Source of the DNA: Alkalispirillum mobile
GTDB lineage: Bacteria; Pseudomonadota; Gammaproteobacteria; Nitrococcales; Halorhodospiraceae
Assembly (NCBI RefSeq): GCF_003664325.1
Contig: NZ_RCDA01000001.1
Location: 124,001-188,000 of the forward strand
Reading direction: 5' to 3'
DNA length: 64,000 bases
The position numbers and the translations under genes were made by a program. Positions 53,694 through 61,938 of the stretch are shown piece after piece. The notes beneath the pieces were generated by a model. The model searched no databases and was not told where the DNA came from. It saw only the letters and a list, made by a program, of their open reading frames with translations. Positions within the stretch are counted from its first letter, which is position 1. Every line of letters begins with the position of its first letter.

Positions 53694-54512
53694 TCAGGTC
53701 CCCGGCACATGAAAGCCGTCGGCCGGACGGCCCCCGATACGCCGGGTGATCTCCGCGGCCGTACGGGCCACCAGGTCACCGAGCACGGGGATGCGGGCAT
53801 CACTGATGCGGGGGGTCGGCCCGGAGATGGAGATGGCCGCCACAGCCTCGCCGTAGGCGTTGAAGAAGGGTGCGGCCACACAGCGCATCCCCAGTGCCTG
53901 TGCCTCGTCATCCAGCGCCCAGCCGCGCTCACGGGCCAGCGCCAGGGTCTGGTGCAACTGGTCCGGCGTGGTGACCGTTTTGGGGGTGTAACAGGGCATG
54001 CCGTGCTGGCGGATCAGCTCCTCCACGCGCTCCGGGCTCATGCACGCGAGCAGGGCCTGACCGACCCCGCTGCAGGTCAGTGGCGTGCGATCGCCGGGCC
54101 TGGCCATGGCGCGGACGATGGCTCGGCATTCCACCTGCGAGAGGAATACCGCGTGTCCGCCATTCTCCACTGCCAGGTTACTGGTTTCGCCGGAGCCGTC
54201 GGTCAGTTTGCGCAAAAAGGGGCGGGACAGGCTGACGAAGTCGTGACCCTTTAAAAAGGCGTTGCCCACCGCCAGCGCCTGTACCCCAACGCTCCAGAGC
54301 CCAGTGGTCTCGTTGACCTCCACGAACCCGCTGCGCAGCAGGGTGTTCAGCAGGCGGTGGGTGGTGGAGGGGGCCAGCTCAACGTGGTCCGCGAGTTCGG
54401 TGAGGGTCATGCCGGCCTCCTCCCCGGCCAGAGTCTGCAGCAATCGCAGGCCCCGGTGGAGGGATTTCACCGTGTCACCACTGCTTGCGCTGGACTCCGA
54501 TACCCTGGCCAT
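53694..54512 (-). CDS. IclR-family transcriptional regulator
   Basis: A 272-residue regulator. It has an N-terminal winged helix (SLHRGLRLLQTLAGEEAGMTLTELADHVELAPSTTHRLLNTL) and a C-terminal effector domain with ALGMRCVAAPFFNAYGEAVAAISISGP. It is divergent from the glycerate 2-kinase gene with 75 bases between, so it probably regulates that gene in response to glycerate, hydroxypyruvate or a related acid. The effector is inferred from context. Confidence 0.9.
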   Translation of the reverse strand: MARVSESSASSGDTVKSLHRGLRLLQTLAGEEAGMTLTELADHVELAPSTTHRLLNTLLRSGFVEVNETTGLWSVGVQALAVGNAFLKGHDFVSLSRPFLRKLTDGSGETSNLAVENGGHAVFLSQVECRAIVRAMARPGDRTPLTCSGVGQALLACMSPERVEELIRQHGMPCYTPKTVTTPDQLHQTLALARERGWALDDEAQALGMRCVAAPFFNAYGEAVAAISISGPTPRISDARIPVLGDLVARTAAEITRRIGGRPADGFHVPGT

Positions 54513-54587
54513 GGCCGCTCCTATGAATCCGTTGTTTCCACCGGTTGCCGGTAGCCTATTCTACGGTCCCGTGCTTAAACTGGAACC

Positions 54588-55883
54588 ATGGACGAACAAC
54601 CGGAACAGTTTCTCCGCGCGCTTTTCGACACCGTCGTGGCCCGGGTCCAGCCCGAGCGGGCACTCCCGCCCCACCTCCCCGAGCCGCCCCGCGGCCGCAC
54701 GGTGGTGATCGGGGCTGGCAAGGGGGCGGCTGCCATGGCGCGGGCCCTGGAGGGCGCGTGGCCCGGCCCGTTGGAGGGCATCGTCGTCACCCGTTACGGG
54801 CACGCGGTGCCCTGCCGGCATATCCTGGTGGAGGAGGCCGGCCACCCGGTGCCGGACGAAGCGGGCGTGCGCGCCACGGCAAAGATCCTCGACTGGGTAT
54901 CGGACCTGGACGAGGAGGACCTGGTCATCGCGTTGATCTCCGGCGGGGGCTCGGCGCTGCTGGTGCAGCCGGCCCCTGGCATCGACCTGCGGACCAAGCA
55001 GGCCATCTCCCGGCAGCTGCTGCACAGTGGCGCGGACATCAGCGAGATCAACTGCGTGCGGCGCCACCTCTCGGCCGTGAAGGGGGGGCGCCTGGCGGCG
55101 GCCTGTCATCCGGCGCGGGTCATCGGTCTGCTGGTCTCCGATGTGGCCGGTGATGACCCGGCGGTGATCGCCTCCGGGCCGACGGTCGGGGACGCTACCA
55201 CCTGCGCGGACGCCCGGGCCGTGCTCGAGCGCTACGCGATACGGGTACCGGACGCGGTGGATGCCCTCCTGCGCAGTGGTCGAGGGGAGACGCCGGCGCC
55301 CGGCGATCACCGACTGGCACGTGTCGAGAACCGGCTGGTGGCGACACCGGCCCAGGCGCTGGAGGCCGCGGCGGCGCGGGCTCGTGAGTCGGGGGTCACC
55401 CCCTTGGTGCTGGGGGATGCCATCACCGGGGAGTCGCGGGAGGTGGCCCGGGAGCAGGCAGCCCTGGCCCGGCAGATTGCGTCCGGACAGGGGCCGGTGG
55501 CCCCGCCCTGTGTGCTGCTGTCCGGTGGCGAGACCACGGTGCGGGTGACCGGGGACGGGCGCGGCGGCCCCAACGCGGAGTTTGCCCTGGCGGCGGCGCT
55601 GGCATTGGAAGGTTGCCCCGGCACGTGGGTGCTGGCCGCCGACACCGATGGCGTCGACGGCACCGAAGACAATGCCGGCGCCTGGGTGAGCCCCGCAACC
55701 CTGAGCGCGGCCGAAGAGGCGGGCGTGGATCCCCAGGCCTTCCTGGCCCGGAACGATGCCTACGGTTTTTTCGCCGCACTTGGTGACTTGCTGGTCACCG
55801 GACCTACACTGACGAATGTGAATGACTTCCGCGCTATTCTGGTGCTGCCGGAGACGGGCGGCGGGGGTAGTGGGCATGCGTAG
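54588..55883 (+). CDS. Glycerate 2-kinase (GckA/TtuD, MOFRL family)
   Basis: Phosphorylates D-glycerate to 2-phosphoglycerate. The 431-residue protein has VVIGAGKGAAAMARALE, GHPVPDEAGVRAT, LISGGGSALLVQPAPGIDL, SEINCVRRHLSAVKGG and SDVAGDDPAVIASGPT. The C-terminal MOFRL domain shows SGGETTVRV, GPNAEFALA and DTDGVDGTEDNAGAWV. It would feed glyoxylate- or glycerate-derived carbon into gluconeogenesis, and gpmA nearby interconverts its product. Divergent from IclR. Confidence 0.93.
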   Translation: MDEQPEQFLRALFDTVVARVQPERALPPHLPEPPRGRTVVIGAGKGAAAMARALEGAWPGPLEGIVVTRYGHAVPCRHILVEEAGHPVPDEAGVRATAKILDWVSDLDEEDLVIALISGGGSALLVQPAPGIDLRTKQAISRQLLHSGADISEINCVRRHLSAVKGGRLAAACHPARVIGLLVSDVAGDDPAVIASGPTVGDATTCADARAVLERYAIRVPDAVDALLRSGRGETPAPGDHRLARVENRLVATPAQALEAAAARARESGVTPLVLGDAITGESREVAREQAALARQIASGQGPVAPPCVLLSGGETTVRVTGDGRGGPNAEFALAAALALEGCPGTWVLAADTDGVDGTEDNAGAWVSPATLSAAEEAGVDPQAFLARNDAYGFFAALGDLLVTGPTLTNVNDFRAILVLPETGGGGSGHA

Positions 55884-55906
55884 TCGTAACTGGAGGTAGT
55901 CGCTCT

Positions 55907-56248
55907 ATGTCATTGACGGAAAAGCGTTGTACGGCGTGCGAGGGTGGGGTTTCACCCATGGACTCGAATGAGGCGCGGCAGTACCTGGCCGAGGTGCCAG
56001 GCTGGACGCTCACCCACGATGACACCCGCATCGCGCGCCGCTTCAAGACCCAGGATTTCGCTTCTGCCCTGGCCTTCACCCAGACTATTGGGGCGTTGGC
56101 GGAGGAAGAGGACCACCACCCGCAGATCACCCTGGGTTGGGGGTTTGTCGAGGTGGAGTTGTACACCCACAAGATCGGCGGGCTCCACCAGAACGATTTC
56201 ATTCTGGCGGCAAAGATCAACCAGGCCTGGAACGCGGCGGGGGGCTGA
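55907..56248 (+). CDS. phhB: Pterin-4a-carbinolamine dehydratase (PCD/DCoH)
   Basis: A 113-residue enzyme dehydrating 4a-hydroxytetrahydropterins. It has the active-site motif EEDHHPQI followed by VEVELYTHKIGGLHQNDFILAAKIN. It usually recycles the pterin of phenylalanine hydroxylase; a hydroxylase gene is not in the window. Some PCD proteins are linked to molybdopterin metabolism, and this one is convergent with moaC. The N-terminus contains CTACEGG. It starts 23 bases after the glycerate kinase gene. Confidence 0.9.
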   Translation: MSLTEKRCTACEGGVSPMDSNEARQYLAEVPGWTLTHDDTRIARRFKTQDFASALAFTQTIGALAEEEDHHPQITLGWGFVEVELYTHKIGGLHQNDFILAAKINQAWNAAGG

Positions 56249-56304
56249 ACCCGCCCCGGGCAACCCGGCCTGTCCGGGCCGGTGACAGCGGCTGCTGCCG
56301 GGCC

Positions 56305-56805
56305 TCAGCCCGGCTGGCAGTCCCGGTCCCAGGTACCTGATCGGCCGCCGCTTTTATGGACCAGCTGCACACCATCGATGCGCATGCCCCGGTCCATCGC
56401 CTTACACATGTCGTAGACGGTCAGCAGGGCCACCTGCACCGCGGTGAGCGCTTCCATCTCAACCCCGGTGCGTTCCACGGTTTCGGTGCGGGCGCGGCAG
56501 TGCACGGCGTTCCTCGCCCGGTCCGGCGTCAATTCCAGCGATGCATGGGTCAGGGCGATCGGGTGGCAGAGCGGCACCAGCTCCCAGGTGCGTTTGCAGG
56601 CCATCAGCCCCGCGATCCGCGCTGCGCTCAGGGCATCACCCTTCTTGAGATCCCCCGCGATGAGCCGTTCCAGCGTCTCCGGGGCCATCTCGATCCAGCC
56701 CTCGGCGATGGCCACCCGCCGGGAGTCTTCTTTTTCGCCCACGTTGACGATGTGGACCTCACCCTCGGGGTTCAGGTGGGTTAGGTCGTCGCTCTTTCCG
56801 GCCAT
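56305..56805 (-). CDS. moaC: Cyclic pyranopterin monophosphate synthase MoaC
   Basis: Second enzyme of Mo-cofactor synthesis, acting on the MoaA product to form cPMP. The 166-residue protein has AARIAGLMACKRTWELVPLCHPIALTH and ALTAVQVALLTVYDMCKAMDRGM, with the KSGG end that binds substrate. ATG 56805 overlaps the stop of the small DUF3096 gene (TGATG). It is 40 kb from moaA. Confidence 0.96.
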   Translation of the reverse strand: MAGKSDDLTHLNPEGEVHIVNVGEKEDSRRVAIAEGWIEMAPETLERLIAGDLKKGDALSAARIAGLMACKRTWELVPLCHPIALTHASLELTPDRARNAVHCRARTETVERTGVEMEALTAVQVALLTVYDMCKAMDRGMRIDGVQLVHKSGGRSGTWDRDCQPG

Positions 56806-56948
56806 CAGAAGAACAGCTCCAGTACGCCAAAGGCGATCAGGAAGGCGCCTAAGATGTAGCGCTGCTGGCTGGGCGCCACGAGCACGCCGATCCCGGCGAT
56901 GATGGCCAGGACGGCCGGCAGGGTGGAAGAGGAGATGTGAATAGTCAT
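56805..56948 (-). CDS. DUF3096 small membrane protein
   Basis: A 47-residue hydrophobic protein with two helices (LPAVLAIIAGIGVLVAP and YILGAFLIAFGVLELFF) separated by SQQR, matching the DUF3096 family of tiny membrane proteins. Function unknown. Read on the minus strand from ATG 56948 to TGA 56805-56807, overlapping the moaC start, so the two are translationally coupled. The upstream spacing from the SDR gene end is 45 bases. Confidence 0.8.
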   Translation of the reverse strand: MTIHISSSTLPAVLAIIAGIGVLVAPSQQRYILGAFLIAFGVLELFF

Positions 56949-56993
56949 GAGTGGTTGGTATCCCTCTGATAATCCTTGGCTAATCCGGTGATA

Positions 56994-57713
56994 TTACCAG
57001 GGTATGGCGGTGCCGTCGCGGAAGAACCCGCCGGTGGGGCCATCCGTGGGTAGCGTCGCTGCCCAGACGATACCCGCCGCCGCCTCCGCCGCGCTGCGCG
57101 GTGCGTTCTGCCCCCCCATCCGGGTACGCGTCCAGCCCGGGTCCACGCTGTTGACCCGGATCTCGTCCGCCTCCAGCTCGGCGGCCAGAACCCGGGTCAG
57201 GGCATTGAGCGCGGTCTTGGAGATCCGGTAGCCCGGAAACCCGGCCCGCATGCCGGTCAGCTGACCGTAGCCGGAGCTCACGTTGACAATACAGCCGCCG
57301 TGGGGACGCATCATGGGCACCACCGCCTGACAGATCCGGACCGTACCGAGCACGTTGGTGTCGAAGCTGTCCTGCAGGTGGCTCAGCGGGGCCTGAAGCA
57401 CGTTGGCCTGGCGCGGGTCGTCCAGGTCCGGGTCGACGAAATCTCCGGCGTTGTTGACCAGCACATCCAGTCGGCCAAAGTGCTCGGCCAGGTAGGCGGC
57501 CAACCGGCGGACGCTCTCCTGGCGCGTGAGTTCCAGCGGCTGATGGGAGACCGCCAACCCCTCGCTGCGCAGCTTGTCGGCCGCCGCCTTGCCGGCCAGT
57601 CCGTCGCGGCTGGTGATGACCACGCGGTAGTCCTTGCGGGCCAGCTGGCGCGCCACCTCGACACCGATGCCCCGGCAGCCACCGGTGACCAGGGCGGTTC
57701 GTTCCGCGGTCAT
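56994..57713 (-). CDS. Short-chain dehydrogenase/reductase
   Basis: A 239-residue NADPH-type classical SDR. It has the cofactor motif TGGCRGIGVEVARQL, NNAG in LVNNAGDF, the active-site Ser in NVSSGYG, YRISK (Tyr and Lys) and a C-terminal PGWTRTRMGG. It resembles carbonyl reductase-like SDRs more than FolM or FabG. Substrate unknown. Upstream on the same strand of DUF3096-moaC, with gpmA next beyond. Confidence 0.9.
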   Translation of the reverse strand: MTAERTALVTGGCRGIGVEVARQLARKDYRVVITSRDGLAGKAAADKLRSEGLAVSHQPLELTRQESVRRLAAYLAEHFGRLDVLVNNAGDFVDPDLDDPRQANVLQAPLSHLQDSFDTNVLGTVRICQAVVPMMRPHGGCIVNVSSGYGQLTGMRAGFPGYRISKTALNALTRVLAAELEADEIRVNSVDPGWTRTRMGGQNAPRSAAEAAAGIVWAATLPTDGPTGGFFRDGTAIPW

Positions 57714-57810
57714 GGGGAAACTCCTATCAAATCATCCGGCTGACGGTAGCGGGGGCCCCCGATGGGGTCAAGCCGGGCGTCCATCGGAGCGGGTGCCCGG
57801 CCCCGGGCGC

Positions 57811-58509
57811 TCAGTCGCGCTCCCGAAGGTAGTACTTGTCCAGGACGTTCAGCGCGTCATCCAGCTCGTAGACCAGCGGGTCCCCGGTGGCGATCTCCAC
57901 TTTCATGATGGACTCGTTGTCCAGCTGGTCCAGGTGCTTGATCAGGGCCCGGATGCTGTTGCCGTGCGCGGCGATCAGCAGGTTGTCGCAGCCGCTGAGG
58001 GTGGGGACGATGGCCTCGTTCCAGTAGGGCAGAACGCGCTCCAGGGTGAGGGCCAGCGACTCGGTGGCCGGCAGTTGCTCCGGTTGGAGGCCGGCGTAGC
58101 GCGGGTCATGCTTGGGGTGGTACGGGCTGTCCTCTTCCAGCGCCGGCGGGGGGGTGTCGTAGCTGCGCCGCCAGATATGGACCTGTTCAGCCCCGTACTC
58201 CTCGGCGGTTTCCGCCTTGTTGAGGCCGGTGAGGGCGCCGTAATGGCGTTCGTTCAGCTGCCACGCCTTGGTGACCGGCAGCCACATTTGGTCCAGTTCA
58301 TCGAGGCCGATCCAGAGGGTGCGGATGGCGCGCTTGAGCACAGAGGTGTAGGCGTGGTCAAACCGCAGGCCGTGTCGGAGCATCAACTGACCGGCCGCCC
58401 GGGCCTCTTCGCGGCCCTTGTCGGTGAGATCCACGTCGTGCCAACCGGTAAAGCGGTTCTCCTGATTCCAGATGCTTTGGCCGTGGCGAAGTAAGACCAG
58501 TTTTTTCAT
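57811..58509 (-). CDS. gpmA: 2,3-bisphosphoglycerate-dependent phosphoglycerate mutase
   Basis: Interconverts 2- and 3-phosphoglycerate in glycolysis and gluconeogenesis. The 232-residue protein has the phosphohistidine motif [20 protein letters not shown] (His9), the [17 protein letters not shown] block and the second His in [13 protein letters not shown] hairpin region lies beyond its 5' end. Its position near glycerate kinase makes sense for a 2-phosphoglycerate route but may be chance. Confidence 0.95.
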   Translation of the reverse strand: MKKLVLLRHGQSIWNQENRFTGWHDVDLTDKGREEARAAGQLMLRHGLRFDHAYTSVLKRAIRTLWIGLDELDQMWLPVTKAWQLNERHYGALTGLNKAETAEEYGAEQVHIWRRSYDTPPPALEEDSPYHPKHDPRYAGLQPEQLPATESLALTLERVLPYWNEAIVPTLSGCDNLLIAAHGNSIRALIKHLDQLDNESIMKVEIATGDPLVYELDDALNVLDKYYLRERD

Positions 58510-58576
58510 GTGCCTGCGCCCTCTGGTTTGCAGCTTGGTATCGGTTTGAAGGGATTGTTGAATGGGTATCCGGTAC

Positions 58577-58613
58577 TCGCCCGTGGGCGAAGGCCCGGCA
58601 GTTTAGCCGGGCC
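58577..58613. other. Paired hairpins between gpmA and the thioesterase gene
   Basis: TCGCCC-GT-GGGCGA (58577-58590) and GGCCCGGC-AGTTTA-GCCGGGCC (58592-58613) lie side by side downstream of the thioesterase gene on the minus strand. No T-tract follows, so termination is uncertain; they separate that gene from gpmA. Confidence 0.5.
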
Positions 58614-58698
58614 GGCGGCGCAGGGCCAGACCTGGACCCAGCCGCCTGGGTGCCCCGTGGGGGGCGCGAGAACCGCTGCCATGACGCAGCACCCCGGG

Positions 58699-59157
58699 TC
58701 ACGGGCGGGCGAAATAGCGCCCCTGGAGGGTGGCATCCGGGTCCTCCGGGTCGCCGACCTGGATGACCAGGGGCAGCCGCACCCGGCGCCCGCTACCCAG
58801 CCGATGGGTGAGTTCGGCGAGCTGTTCCGGGGTGATGGCCGTGTGTGCCACGATGTCGCCGGTGACAGGGCGCTGGTAGTGCATCTGCGCGTCCGCGATC
58901 ACCAGTTCGGCGTCGACACCTGCCTGTCGGGTGGCGTGTCGGAGCAGCGCCCAGCCGGCCAGCACGGCCACCGAGTAAATGGCCCCGGCGAAGCCAGTCC
59001 CGGCGTGATTGTGGTTCGGGCCCAGCGGCGCCTCCAGCTCGATGTGCGCTGGCCCCAATGCGCTGATGCGGATCTCCATGTACCCGGACAGCGGAATCAG
59101 GGTGTGGAGATCGGACTGCAGCGCCTGCCTGGCGTTTTCCTGGTCGCTCACGGTCAT
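58699..59157 (-). CDS. YiiD C-terminal-type thioesterase domain protein
   Basis: A 152-residue hotdog-fold protein. HAGTGFAGAIYSVAVLAGWALL carries the FAGS-like active region of the YiiD C-terminal (putative thioesterase) domain, and IADAQMHYQRPVTGDIVAHTAI forms the next strand pair. It lacks the N-acetyltransferase half found in E. coli YiiD (FabY-related). In other bacteria such proteins hydrolyse acyl-ACP or initiate fatty acid synthesis; activity here is unknown. Confidence 0.8.
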   Translation of the reverse strand: MTVSDQENARQALQSDLHTLIPLSGYMEIRISALGPAHIELEAPLGPNHNHAGTGFAGAIYSVAVLAGWALLRHATRQAGVDAELVIADAQMHYQRPVTGDIVAHTAITPEQLAELTHRLGSGRRVRLPLVIQVGDPEDPDATLQGRYFARP

Positions 59158-59257
59158 CGGTCCCGCAACTGGTGTCCTTGATAAACCGTGATTCTAACAG
59201 CACGCGGTCGGGTCCTTGGGTTAGCATGTCAAGGCAAGCGGCGAACAGGGAGGCGGC

Positions 59258-59728
59258 ATGCCCGCAGAAATCGAACGCAAGTTCCTCGTCCGGGACGACA
59301 GCTGGAGGCAACAGGCGGGCCCGGGCAACCCCTACCGGCAGGGCTATTTCGGCGGTACCCGGCGGGCGTCGATCCGTGTGCGCATCTCCGGGGACGAGGG
59401 GCGTCTCAACATCAAGAGCATGACCCTGGGAGTGGAACGGCAGGAGTACGAGTACCCGGTGCCGGTGGATGAGGCCCGGGAGATGCTCGATACGCTGTGT
59501 GAACGCCCCTTTGTCGAGAAGGTGCGCTACGAGGTGCCGGTGGGCGATCATGTCTGGGAGGTGGATGTCTTCGAGGGTGACAACGCCGGGCTGGTCGTTG
59601 CCGAGGTGGAGTTGAATGACCCGGACGAGGGGTTCGAGATGCCGGCATGGGCCGGGGAGGAGGTCTCCCACGACCCCAAGTACTACAACATCAACCTGGT
59701 CAAACACCCCTATCGGGCCTGGAAGTAG
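59258..59728 (+). CDS. CYTH-domain (inorganic triphosphatase-type) protein
   Basis: A 156-residue triphosphate-tunnel protein starting with the family signature EIERKFLV. Basic residues in RASIRVRISG and RLNIKSM and acidic residues in EVDVFEGDNAGLVVAEVELND line the tunnel. Short bacterial CYTH proteins are often inorganic triphosphatases. GGGAGG lies 8 bases upstream. The L,D-transpeptidase gene begins 3 bases after its stop. Confidence 0.9.
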   Translation: MPAEIERKFLVRDDSWRQQAGPGNPYRQGYFGGTRRASIRVRISGDEGRLNIKSMTLGVERQEYEYPVPVDEAREMLDTLCERPFVEKVRYEVPVGDHVWEVDVFEGDNAGLVVAEVELNDPDEGFEMPAWAGEEVSHDPKYYNINLVKHPYRAWK

Positions 59729-59731
59729 CCG

Positions 59732-60265
59732 ATGGCCCGTACGGATCACAGACAACAGCGGTGGCTGGTCGTGGACCTGCAGGCGCAGGTATTGCACCTG
59801 CTGCAGGGCGACCAGGTGCTGGCCCGGTGGCCGGTGTCGACCGGGAAGAACGGCGTCGGCGAGGCCGAAGGCAGCGGCCGGACCCCACGCGGTTGGCACA
59901 GGATCCGTGCCTGCATCGGGGGGGAAGCGCCCGCAGGCGCGGTGTTTGTCGGCCGACGACCCACCGGCGAGGTCTACAGCCCGGCGCTGGGCCGTGCCCA
60001 CCCGGAGCGGGACTGGATCCTCAGCCGGATTCTCTGGCTCTGTGGCGAAGAGCCCGGGTACAACCGGGGGGGGCAGGTGGACACCCAGCGCCGGTACATC
60101 TACATCCACGGCTGCCCGGACGAGTGCCCCATGGGGGTGCCGCTCAGCCATGGCTGTGTGCGTATGCGTAACGCGGACGTAATGGCCCTATTCGATCAGG
60201 TTGGCCCGGGGACCCGGGTCTGGCTTGGCGATGGCCGGCCGACGGATGCCGGGGGAGGGCGCTGA
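59732..60265 (+). CDS. L,D-transpeptidase (YkuD domain) without signal peptide
   Basis: A 177-residue YkuD-fold protein. WLVVDLQAQVLHLLQGDQVLARWPVSTG opens the domain, and IYIHGCPDE with LSHGCVRM holds the catalytic His and Cys; the active site is intact. No signal peptide or membrane anchor is visible, which is unusual for an enzyme acting on periplasmic peptidoglycan. It might act in the cytoplasm on recycled muropeptides, consistent with its place directly before nagZ (TGATG overlap). It is 3 bases after the CYTH gene. Confidence 0.9.
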   Translation: MARTDHRQQRWLVVDLQAQVLHLLQGDQVLARWPVSTGKNGVGEAEGSGRTPRGWHRIRACIGGEAPAGAVFVGRRPTGEVYSPALGRAHPERDWILSRILWLCGEEPGYNRGGQVDTQRRYIYIHGCPDECPMGVPLSHGCVRMRNADVMALFDQVGPGTRVWLGDGRPTDAGGGR

Positions 60266-61311
60266 TGTTACTGGGGCCTTTGATGGTCGGGATCGAGGGC
60301 ACGCGGCTCACGGCCGGGGAGCGGGAACTGCTCCGGCATCCGCGGGTCGGTGGGGTCATCCTTTTTACGCGAAACTTTGAATCCGCCGGGCAGCTCACTG
60401 AATTGACAGGGGAAATTCATGCGCTTCGACGGCCGCCGCTGCTGATCGCGGTAGACCAGGAGGGCGGCCGGGTACAGCGCTTCCGCCAGGGTTTCACCCG
60501 GCTGCCGGCCCCCGGCGTACTGGCCGAGCGTTACGACGAGGACCCGCAACGGGCCCGGGCGTTGGCCCACGACATGGGCTGGCTGATGGCCTCCGAGCTC
60601 CTGGCCTGCGGTGTCGACTTCAGCTTCGCCCCGCTGCTGGACCTGGGTCGGGGCGTAAGCCGGGTGATCGGTGACCGCGCCTTTCACGCCAAACCGGAGG
60701 CCGTGGTCCACCTGGCCAGGGGCTGGGTGGCGGGCATGCGCGACGCCGGCATGGGCGCCGTTGGCAAGCACTTCCCCGGACATGGTTCGGTAGCCCCCGA
60801 CTCTCACTTGGAACTACCCCGCGATCACCGCGACCGGGCCCGCCTGGATGGTGCGGACCTGGTGCCGTTCCGCATGCTGGCCGCCGACCGGCTGCCGGGC
60901 ATGATGACCGCGCACATCATCTACGACGCCATCGACTCGCATCCGGCCACCTTCTCCAGGTACTGGGTGACAGGGGTGTTGCGCGGTGAGTTCGGCTACG
61001 AGGGCGCGGTGTTCAGTGATGACCTGGGGATGGCCGCCGCGGCAGAGGCCGGCAGCATGCCGGAGCGTGCGCGTGCCGCGGTGGAGGCGGGGTGTGACAT
61101 GGTATTGCTGTGCAACCATCCGGAGGCCGCACCCGCCGTGCTGCGCAGCCTGCCCGACCCGGACCCGGTGTCCGACATGCGTCTGGTGCGGCTGCATGGC
61201 CGGCCGGTGGTTGCAAGCTGGGAGAAGCTCCGGCGGCTCCCGCGCTGGCGGGAGACCGTGGCCCGGGTGCGGGGGCAGGACCCATCGCCGGAAGGCGAGC
61301 TGGAGGTATAA
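60265..61311 (+). CDS. nagZ: Beta-N-acetylhexosaminidase NagZ
   Basis: Cytoplasmic family-3 glycosidase removing N-acetylglucosamine from anhydromuropeptides in cell-wall recycling. The 348-residue protein has VDQEGGRVQRFR, FAPLLDLGRGVSRVIGDRAF, the NagZ loop GKHFPGHGSVAPDSH and the nucleophile Asp in VFSDDLGMAAAA. Length matches the family. Coupled to the L,D-transpeptidase by TGATG; hpt follows after 30 bases. Its products influence AmpC-type regulation in related bacteria. Confidence 0.95.
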   Translation: MLLGPLMVGIEGTRLTAGERELLRHPRVGGVILFTRNFESAGQLTELTGEIHALRRPPLLIAVDQEGGRVQRFRQGFTRLPAPGVLAERYDEDPQRARALAHDMGWLMASELLACGVDFSFAPLLDLGRGVSRVIGDRAFHAKPEAVVHLARGWVAGMRDAGMGAVGKHFPGHGSVAPDSHLELPRDHRDRARLDGADLVPFRMLAADRLPGMMTAHIIYDAIDSHPATFSRYWVTGVLRGEFGYEGAVFSDDLGMAAAAEAGSMPERARAAVEAGCDMVLLCNHPEAAPAVLRSLPDPDPVSDMRLVRLHGRPVVASWEKLRRLPRWRETVARVRGQDPSPEGELEV

Positions 61312-61341
61312 GGATGGGCGATTGCATGAGGGTAGAGTGGC

Positions 61342-61938
61342 ATGGCGTGGGATGAAGCCGAGCAGGTACTCGCCGAGGCGGACCTGATCCATGACCAGGC
61401 AGCGGTGGACCGCGCGCTCGACAGCCTGGCGGGTGACATTACCCGGCGCCTGGACGGGTGCCGACCATTGATCCTCGGGGTCATGATCGGCGGTATGGTG
61501 CCCGCCGGTATGCTGTTGCCGCGGCTGGGTTTCCCGCTGCAGCTGGACTATGTTCACGCCACCCGGTACCGGGGTGCCCTGACCGGGCAGGCAGAGCTGG
61601 AGTGGCGGGCAGAGCCGGGTACGCCGGTGCGCGACCGCGTGGTACTGGTGGTGGACGACATTCTGGACGAAGGCCACACCCTCGCCGGCATCGTGGAGGC
61701 GTTGCGGGCCCAGGGGGCGGCAGAGGTCCTGACGGCGGTCCTGGTCAACAAGCTGCATGGCCGCAAGCACCCAGGGCTCCACGCCGATTTTGTCGGACTC
61801 GAGGTGCCGGACCGTTATGTCTTTGGCCTCGGGATGGACTACAAGGGCCTGTGCCGCAACGCCCCGGGCATCTTCGCCGTCCGGGAATCCGCTGTCGCAG
61901 CAGCATCGGCAACCACTGCAGAGGAGCGCAATCCATGA
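61342..61938 (+). CDS. Hypoxanthine-guanine phosphoribosyltransferase
   Basis: A 198-residue purine salvage enzyme with the PRPP-binding motif VVLVVDDILDEGHTLAGI, the N-terminal LGVMIGGMVPAGMLLPRLG and a Lys-containing VLVNKLHGRKH substrate region. It makes IMP or GMP from hypoxanthine or guanine. Its last four bases overlap the methylthioinosine phosphorylase gene (ATGA), whose product releases hypoxanthine; together they form a nucleobase salvage step. Confidence 0.9.
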   Translation: MAWDEAEQVLAEADLIHDQAAVDRALDSLAGDITRRLDGCRPLILGVMIGGMVPAGMLLPRLGFPLQLDYVHATRYRGALTGQAELEWRAEPGTPVRDRVVLVVDDILDEGHTLAGIVEALRAQGAAEVLTAVLVNKLHGRKHPGLHADFVGLEVPDRYVFGLGMDYKGLCRNAPGIFAVRESAVAAASATTAEERNP

